Source: Candidatus Komeilibacteria bacterium RIFCSPLOWO2_01_FULL_45_10
Lineage (GTDB): Bacteria > Patescibacteriota > Patescibacteriia > UBA1558 > UBA10009
Assembly (NCBI GenBank): GCA_001818835.1
Contig: MHKL01000011.1
Coordinates: 7,222-16,609 of the forward strand
DNA: 9,388 nucleotides
Direction of reading: 5' to 3'
The translations under genes were made by a program, and so were the position numbers. Positions 5,617-9,388 of the stretch are shown here, in pieces; position 1 is the first letter of the stretch, and every line of letters begins with the position of its first letter. Under the pieces are notes generated by a model. The model was given only the letters and a program-made list of their open reading frames with translations, was not told the origin of the DNA and did not search any database.

Positions 5617-7887
5617 ATGAGTACTGACCAGTCACCACCAAGGCGGGATCCCGCTGTAGCGGGACAAAAAAAATCACTGCCTCGCCGGCAGGCAAGTTGG
5701 ATAGTTTATCTTTCCACCTTTCCGCCGCGGCAGTGCGGTTTAGCGACCTTTACTGCCGATCTTACCAATGCCAGCAATCAAATATTCGGATCGTCCGTTG
5801 AATCAAAGATTATCGCGATGAACGTTCCCGAAGCAAGTTATTTCCCTTATCCGTCCAAAGTAATTTTCCAAATAAACCAAAACCGCGAAGAGGATTATGT
5901 TAACGCCGCCAGCAAGCTTAATCAGCTCAAAGAGGTAAAACTTGTCAATATCCAACATGAATTTGGCATCTTCGGAGGAAAATACGGCGCCCACTTGCTG
6001 CTCTTTCTGGAAAAGCTTCAAAAACCGGTTATCACCACCTTGCACACCATTCTGCCTTCCCCAGATGAAAAAATGCGCCAGGTTGTCCAGGCCATAATGA
6101 AATATTCGCAAGGGATAATTGTGATGACTAATTATTCAAAGGAGCTCCTTAAAAGTGACTACTCGTTGGATGCTGATCGAATTCAGGTTATTCATCATGG
6201 GATTCATCATGTCTCCTATAGAGCCAGCAAACCCGCTAAGTTTACCCGCGCTTTTTCCGGCAAACTAATCCTCGCCACCTTTGGGTTCATTAGTCCCAGC
6301 AAGGGGATTGAATATGTAATTGAGGCCTTGCCGCCGGTAATAAAAAAATTCCCCAATGTTCGGTTTCTTGTCTCCGGCGTCACCCATCCCGTTATTTTAA
6401 AAAAGGAAGGCGAGAGCTACCGTAACTTTCTTGTCAAAAAAATCTTCAAACTTGGTTTAAGGGATTACGTTTTATTTTATAATACTTATTTTGATTTAAA
6501 TAAGCTCCTTAAATTTTTAGAAGACGCCGATATCTACATTTCCCCTTCCTTAAATCCAAATCAAGCCGTTTCCGGAACCTTGTCTTACGCACTCGGCAGC
6601 GGCCGTCCGGTGATCTCCACGGCCTTTGCCCAAGCTAAGGAAGACATTACCGATGAGGTGGGGATATTAGTTGATTTCAAAAACCCGCCGGCTTTTACCG
6701 CCGCCATTATTAAATTGTTGGATAATAACCAATTACGGCTCCAGCTGGGCAAAAACGCTTATTTTCGCACCAGGCATAGGACTTGGGAAAATGTCGCCTT
6801 TTCTTACCTGAAATATTTTTTACGTTTTGCGCCAGAGTTAAATTTGGAAAAAATGAAACTCCCCCCGGTCAAGCTTGCGCATTTGGCCAAATTAACCGAC
6901 GATTTTGGCATTATTCAGTTTGCCAATCTTACCGAGCCGGATATTTCTTCCGGCTATACCATTGATGATAATGCCCGGGCCTTGGCGGTGGCCGCTTTCC
7001 ACCATAAAAAATTTAACGCGCCAGCTTCATTAAAATTAATTTCCATCTACCTCAACTTTTTTAAGCTGGTAGCCAGGCCGGATGGCTATTTTGATAATTA
7101 TGTTTCGGCCAACCGCGCTATTGACCAGCAAAGAAATATCCGGGAAAGTTCGGAAGATTCCAGCGCCAGAGCCCTCTATGCCCTGGCCCTAGTTTCAACT
7201 ACCAAGCCAATCCCCAAGCGCTTTAGAAAACAAGCCCAATCTTTATTTAAACGGAGTTTCCGGAAAAACATTGCTTTTTCCTCGCCTCGCGCTGTTGCTT
7301 TTTACGTTAAAGCCCTTTATTGTTTGCTTGCTAAATGGAAAGAACCGCGGGCTCTCGCCGTTTTAAAGCATTGCTGCGGACAGCTCATGGCTCTGTATAA
7401 AAAAAGCCGCTCGCCGGACTGGGAATGGTTTGAGCATTATTTAACCTATTCAAATGCCACTCTGCCGGAAGCGCTGCTGCTCGGCTATAAAATAACCAAT
7501 GATAAGAAATACCTTGGAGTGTCTGAAAAAACCCTTAACTTTTTAATCAAACACACCTTTAAGAATGGCAGGTATATTTCTATCGGCCAAAGCGGCTGGT
7601 TTCCCAAAAAAGGGACAAGGCAATATTTTGACCAACAGCCGGAAGATGTCGCCGCTACCGTGGAAGCTCTTAACGCAATGTTTCACATAACAAACAGCAA
7701 ATATTATAAGGAATTGTCTTACAAGGCCTTTAATTGGTTTTTGGGGAATAATGTTCTTGGGCAGATTGTATATGATCGGACTACCGGAGGATGTTATGAC
7801 GGAGTTGGAAAAAAATATATTAATCTAAATCAGGGAGCCGAATCTACAATTTCCTACCTTTTAGCCCGCCTTTCTTTTAAAGATTAG
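5617..7887 (+). CDS. GT4-type glycosyltransferase fused to a C-terminal (alpha/alpha)-toroid-like domain
   Basis: A 756-aa two-part protein. Residues 28-400 are a GT-B fold glycosyltransferase of the GT4 type: FPPRQCGLATFTADL (donor-side glycine loop, about 35-49), VNIQHEFGIFGG, TTLHTILPSPDE, IHHGIHH, TFGFISPSKGIEY and SGRPVIST. The usual GT4 E-x7-E pair is replaced by Q316 and Y324 in QAVSGTLSYALGSG; I recall this Q-x-SGTL-YA form from GT4 relatives of this type. From about 440 the protein is helix-rich with a GYTIDDNARAL motif (about 444-455) and FEHYLTYSNATLPEALL (about 604-620), resembling (alpha/alpha)6-barrel glycosidase-type domains. Residues 9-26 are encoded by GC-rich palindromes and are probably a dispensable linker. 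There is no signal peptide or clear membrane helix. Its GH130 partner suggests synthesis or turnover of a mannose-containing glycan; donor and acceptor are unknown. Confidence 0.87.
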   Translation: MSTDQSPPRRDPAVAGQKKSLPRRQASWIVYLSTFPPRQCGLATFTADLTNASNQIFGSSVESKIIAMNVPEASYFPYPSKVIFQINQNREEDYVNAASKLNQLKEVKLVNIQHEFGIFGGKYGAHLLLFLEKLQKPVITTLHTILPSPDEKMRQVVQAIMKYSQGIIVMTNYSKELLKSDYSLDADRIQVIHHGIHHVSYRASKPAKFTRAFSGKLILATFGFISPSKGIEYVIEALPPVIKKFPNVRFLVSGVTHPVILKKEGESYRNFLVKKIFKLGLRDYVLFYNTYFDLNKLLKFLEDADIYISPSLNPNQAVSGTLSYALGSGRPVISTAFAQAKEDITDEVGILVDFKNPPAFTAAIIKLLDNNQLRLQLGKNAYFRTRHRTWENVAFSYLKYFLRFAPELNLEKMKLPPVKLAHLAKLTDDFGIIQFANLTEPDISSGYTIDDNARALAVAAFHHKKFNAPASLKLISIYLNFFKLVARPDGYFDNYVSANRAIDQQRNIRESSEDSSARALYALALVSTTKPIPKRFRKQAQSLFKRSFRKNIAFSSPRAVAFYVKALYCLLAKWKEPRALAVLKHCCGQLMALYKKSRSPDWEWFEHYLTYSNATLPEALLLGYKITNDKKYLGVSEKTLNFLIKHTFKNGRYISIGQSGWFPKKGTRQYFDQQPEDVAATVEALNAMFHITNSKYYKELSYKAFNWFLGNNVLGQIVYDRTTGGCYDGVGKKYINLNQGAESTISYLLARLSFKD
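5641..5664 (+). repeat. GC-rich palindromic insert at the start of the glycosyltransferase gene
   Basis: GCGGGA (5643-5648), TCCCGC (5649-5654), TGTA, then GCGGGA (5659-5664): a word, its complement, a 4-nt spacer and the word again, followed by a poly-A run. It encodes RRDPAVAG (residues 9-16) in frame, before the conserved domain begins. Its design and flanks (CCAAGG before, A-run after) match the rpoD insert at 2187-2216. Confidence 0.6.
5678..5694 (+). repeat. Second short hairpin in the glycosyltransferase 5' coding region
   Basis: TGCCT (5678-5682) pairs with AGGCA (5690-5694) around CGCCGGC, which itself contains the palindrome GCCGGC. It lies 13 bp after the first insert and encodes most of LPRRQA in frame. 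It resembles a second type of short GC-rich repeat. Confidence 0.4.
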
Positions 7888-7923
7888 GTTTGGCGCTCTA
7901 AGCGGCTGTCCTAATTATTTCAT

Positions 7924-8139
7924 TTGCCTTCCGTCATATCCACGGCCGCGGCCAGCTCATCCTCCTTCACTCCGACTTTACGTCAGAGCTTCGGATGGAC
8001 AAATAGGACTTTTCCGCTTGGCGACGGTATTATTACCAAGTTTATCCGGATGACGGCCGACAATTTGAACCAGAAAGAGCAGATCGTACTTAATAAATCG
8101 GCTCTACTCTCTTGCGAGCTTGACAATTTGTTGAAATAA
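7924..8139 (+). CDS. Doubtful 71-codon ORF, no recognised product
   Basis: An open frame from TTG at 7924 to TAA at 8139, with no Shine-Dalgarno site. The N-terminal third is a Ser/Ala/Thr-rich string; the rest includes FPLGDGIITKF and ends with a charged helix-like tail (NLNQKEQIVL). I recognise no family, signal peptide or membrane helix. Other frames here also give short protein-like stretches: on the - strand GVKEDELAAAVDMTEGK, following an in-frame TGA. The stretch could therefore be the remnant of a broken gene on either strand or simply non-coding. It is flanked by unstructured DNA at 7888-7923 and 8140-8200. Confidence 0.2.
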   Translation: MPSVISTAAASSSSFTPTLRQSFGWTNRTFPLGDGIITKFIRMTADNLNQKEQIVLNKSALLSCELDNLLK

Positions 8140-8201
8140 ACTTCTAAATTTATTGAAATAATTTATAATACCATTAACTATGAGAACCACATTAGATAAA
8201 T

Positions 8202-8223
8202 AGGGTAATACCACCCTGTTTTT
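8202..8223 (+). terminator. Weak intrinsic terminator before the transglycosylase gene
   Basis: AGGGT (8202-8206) pairs with ACCCT (8213-8217) around AATACC, followed by G and five T. It would end transcripts coming from the glycosyltransferase operon. The stem is only 5 bp. Confidence 0.5.
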
Positions 8224-8236
8224 CGTTTGGAATTTT

Positions 8237-8245
8237 TGCTAAAAT
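8237..8245 (+). promoter_or_regulatory. Extended -10 promoter for the lytic transglycosylase gene
   Basis: TGC-TAAAAT (8237-8245) fits an extended -10 element, with five of six bases matching TATAAT. TGTTTT at 8217-8222 is at the right distance for a -35 but matches poorly. Initiation 7 nt downstream would start at about 8252, the first base of the ATG, which implies a leaderless mRNA. Confidence 0.45.
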
Positions 8246-8251
8246 GATGCT

Positions 8252-9388
8252 ATGTGTCAGATGATTAAAAGAAAAGTATTATTTTGCCTTTTAGTCGCGC
8301 TAAGCGCGATGGGGTTGGTTTTAATCATGCCACCCGTTCTTCACCTGGCGGCTGATGAGCTGACCATTGAAGAAACCGCGGAACTGGAGCGCCAGCTGCA
8401 GGCTATTCAGCAGGAAATTAACCAGTATGAACAGGAGCTTTCTTCTGTCCGGTCGGAAAAGAACACCCTGACCAGAAAAATCAACGAACTGAAAGTTCAG
8501 CAGAATAGAATCAAAGCGCAGATTAAGCAGTCCAATTTGAATATTGAAGACATTGAGGGCAAGCAGGTTAAAGTGGAACAGGATATCCAAGAAAGGCAGG
8601 AGAAAATGGCCGGTTTAAACGAGAGAATCGCCGGACTGCTGCAGCTCGTTAACAAACGCGACCATTATTCGTGGCTTTTGATTTTAATGAGCCGCCGGCA
8701 TTTGGGCGGTTTTTTCAATGAGCTGACGGAATACAAAAAAGTCATGAGCGGCCTGACCGCGGTGGTGCAGGAGATAAAAACGGAACAGCGGCTGCTGGTG
8801 GCGGACCAGGAAAAGCTGGAGGAACAGAAAGAGGAGGAGAGCAACTTAATTGCCATTGCCAATCTGCAGAATCAGGGATTAGCCCAGAATTTGGCGGAGC
8901 GCAATAATTTGCTGACTAAAACCAAAGCGACTGAAAGCAATTATCAGGCCATGCTTTCCGACCGGCAGAAAATCGCGGCCGAAATCAGAGGCCGGATTTA
9001 CGAACTTTTGGGCATCAGCGAGGCCGTCACCTTTGGCGAGGCCCTGGCCATTGCCCGCTGGGCCGAGGGCTTAAGCGGGGTCAGAGCCGCCTTTCTTTTG
9101 GCCGTTTTAACGCAGGAATCTAATTTGGGCAAAAACGTGGGTACGTGCAACCGGCCGGGCGACCCGCCGGAAAAGTCGTGGAAAGTGGTGATGAAGCCGG
9201 AGCGCGACCAGGAGCCGTTTTTGGCCATTACAGCCGAACTGGGCATGAATCCGGACGTGACGCCGGTTTCCTGCCCCATGAAAGATAAAAAAGGCAACCA
9301 GATCGGCTGGGGCGGGGCCATGGGCCCGGCCCAGTTTATTCCTTCCACCTGGCAAAAATACAAGGGCCAGGTTTCGGCTTTAACCGGC
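8252..9388 (+). CDS. Secreted coiled-coil protein with lytic transglycosylase domain (3' end outside the window)
   Basis: Open from ATG 8252 to the window end (379 codons, no stop). Residues 5-34 form a signal peptide: KRK, a hydrophobic stretch, then LAA before DE. About 40-250 is a long Gln/Glu-rich coiled coil broken by a hydrophobic patch (YSWLLILMSRRHLGGFF, about 137-153), like the PcsB/CwlO regulators of cell-wall hydrolases. The C-terminal part is a lytic transglycosylase fold: VLTQESNLGKN carries the probable catalytic E289, and GAMGPAQFIPSTW lies at 355-367. Such enzymes cleave the MurNAc-GlcNAc bond of peptidoglycan at the cell surface. The segment between the two motifs is Pro/charge-rich and has two cysteines. 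No Shine-Dalgarno site precedes ATG 8252 or the alternative ATG 8261; the promoter position favours 8252. It is a separate transcription unit from the genes upstream. Confidence 0.85.
   Translation, partial: MCQMIKRKVLFCLLVALSAMGLVLIMPPVLHLAADELTIEETAELERQLQAIQQEINQYEQELSSVRSEKNTLTRKINELKVQQNRIKAQIKQSNLNIEDIEGKQVKVEQDIQERQEKMAGLNERIAGLLQLVNKRDHYSWLLILMSRRHLGGFFNELTEYKKVMSGLTAVVQEIKTEQRLLVADQEKLEEQKEEESNLIAIANLQNQGLAQNLAERNNLLTKTKATESNYQAMLSDRQKIAAEIRGRIYELLGISEAVTFGEALAIARWAEGLSGVRAAFLLAVLTQESNLGKNVGTCNRPGDPPEKSWKVVMKPERDQEPFLAITAELGMNPDVTPVSCPMKDKKGNQIGWGGAMGPAQFIPSTWQKYKGQVSALTG

Noticed and set aside
8998..9363. Minus-strand ORFs opposite the transglycosylase
   Set aside because: They lie antisense to a continuous + frame with signal peptide, coiled coil and transglycosylase motifs, and show no motifs themselves.

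Overview
The window looks like chromosomal DNA of a bacterium, most likely a Candidate Phyla Radiation (Patescibacteria/Parcubacteria-type) member. This is an inference. It rests on a primase/sigma-factor pair without rpsU, a tRNA gene interrupted by a group I intron carrying an endonuclease, a sigma factor with a very basic N-terminal extension, short GC-rich palindromes inside coding sequence, and weak or absent Shine-Dalgarno sites at several genes. No 16S or ribosomal protein gene is present to fix the taxonomy.

Layout: (1) The start of a queuosine-precursor transporter gene runs leftward off the window (1-187). (2) Diverging from it, dnaG (primase, 264-2048) and rpoD (primary sigma factor, 2082-3392) form a compact macromolecular-synthesis operon. 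(3) Directly downstream is a tRNA-Asn(GUU) gene (3419-4047), split inside its anticodon by a 554-nt group I intron. The intron encodes a 116-aa HNH homing endonuclease in the loop of its P1 helix. (4) A 548-bp non-coding stretch (4048-4595) holds two further copies of the last 19 nt of the tRNA, each copy followed by a hairpin, plus a GC-rich, strongly structured island with T-arm-like ends. (5) A two-gene carbohydrate operon follows: a GH130-type mannoside phosphorylase/hydrolase (4596-5612) and, 4 bp later, a GT4 glycosyltransferase fused to a C-terminal (alpha/alpha)-type domain (5617-7887). (6) A poorly coding stretch (7888-8200) holds one doubtful 71-codon ORF. (7) After a terminator and an extended -10 promoter, the window ends inside a secreted coiled-coil protein with a lytic transglycosylase domain (8252 onward).

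DnaG and RpoD serve replication priming and transcription. The transporter would supply queuosine precursors, and tRNA-Asn is one of the four tRNA types that carry queuosine at G34. The GH130/GT4 pair probably builds or remodels a mannose-containing glycan, and the last gene acts on peptidoglycan. The most unusual parts are the intron-split tRNA-Asn with its nested endonuclease, the amplified tRNA 3' ends downstream of it, and the related palindromic inserts in rpoD and the glycosyltransferase gene.
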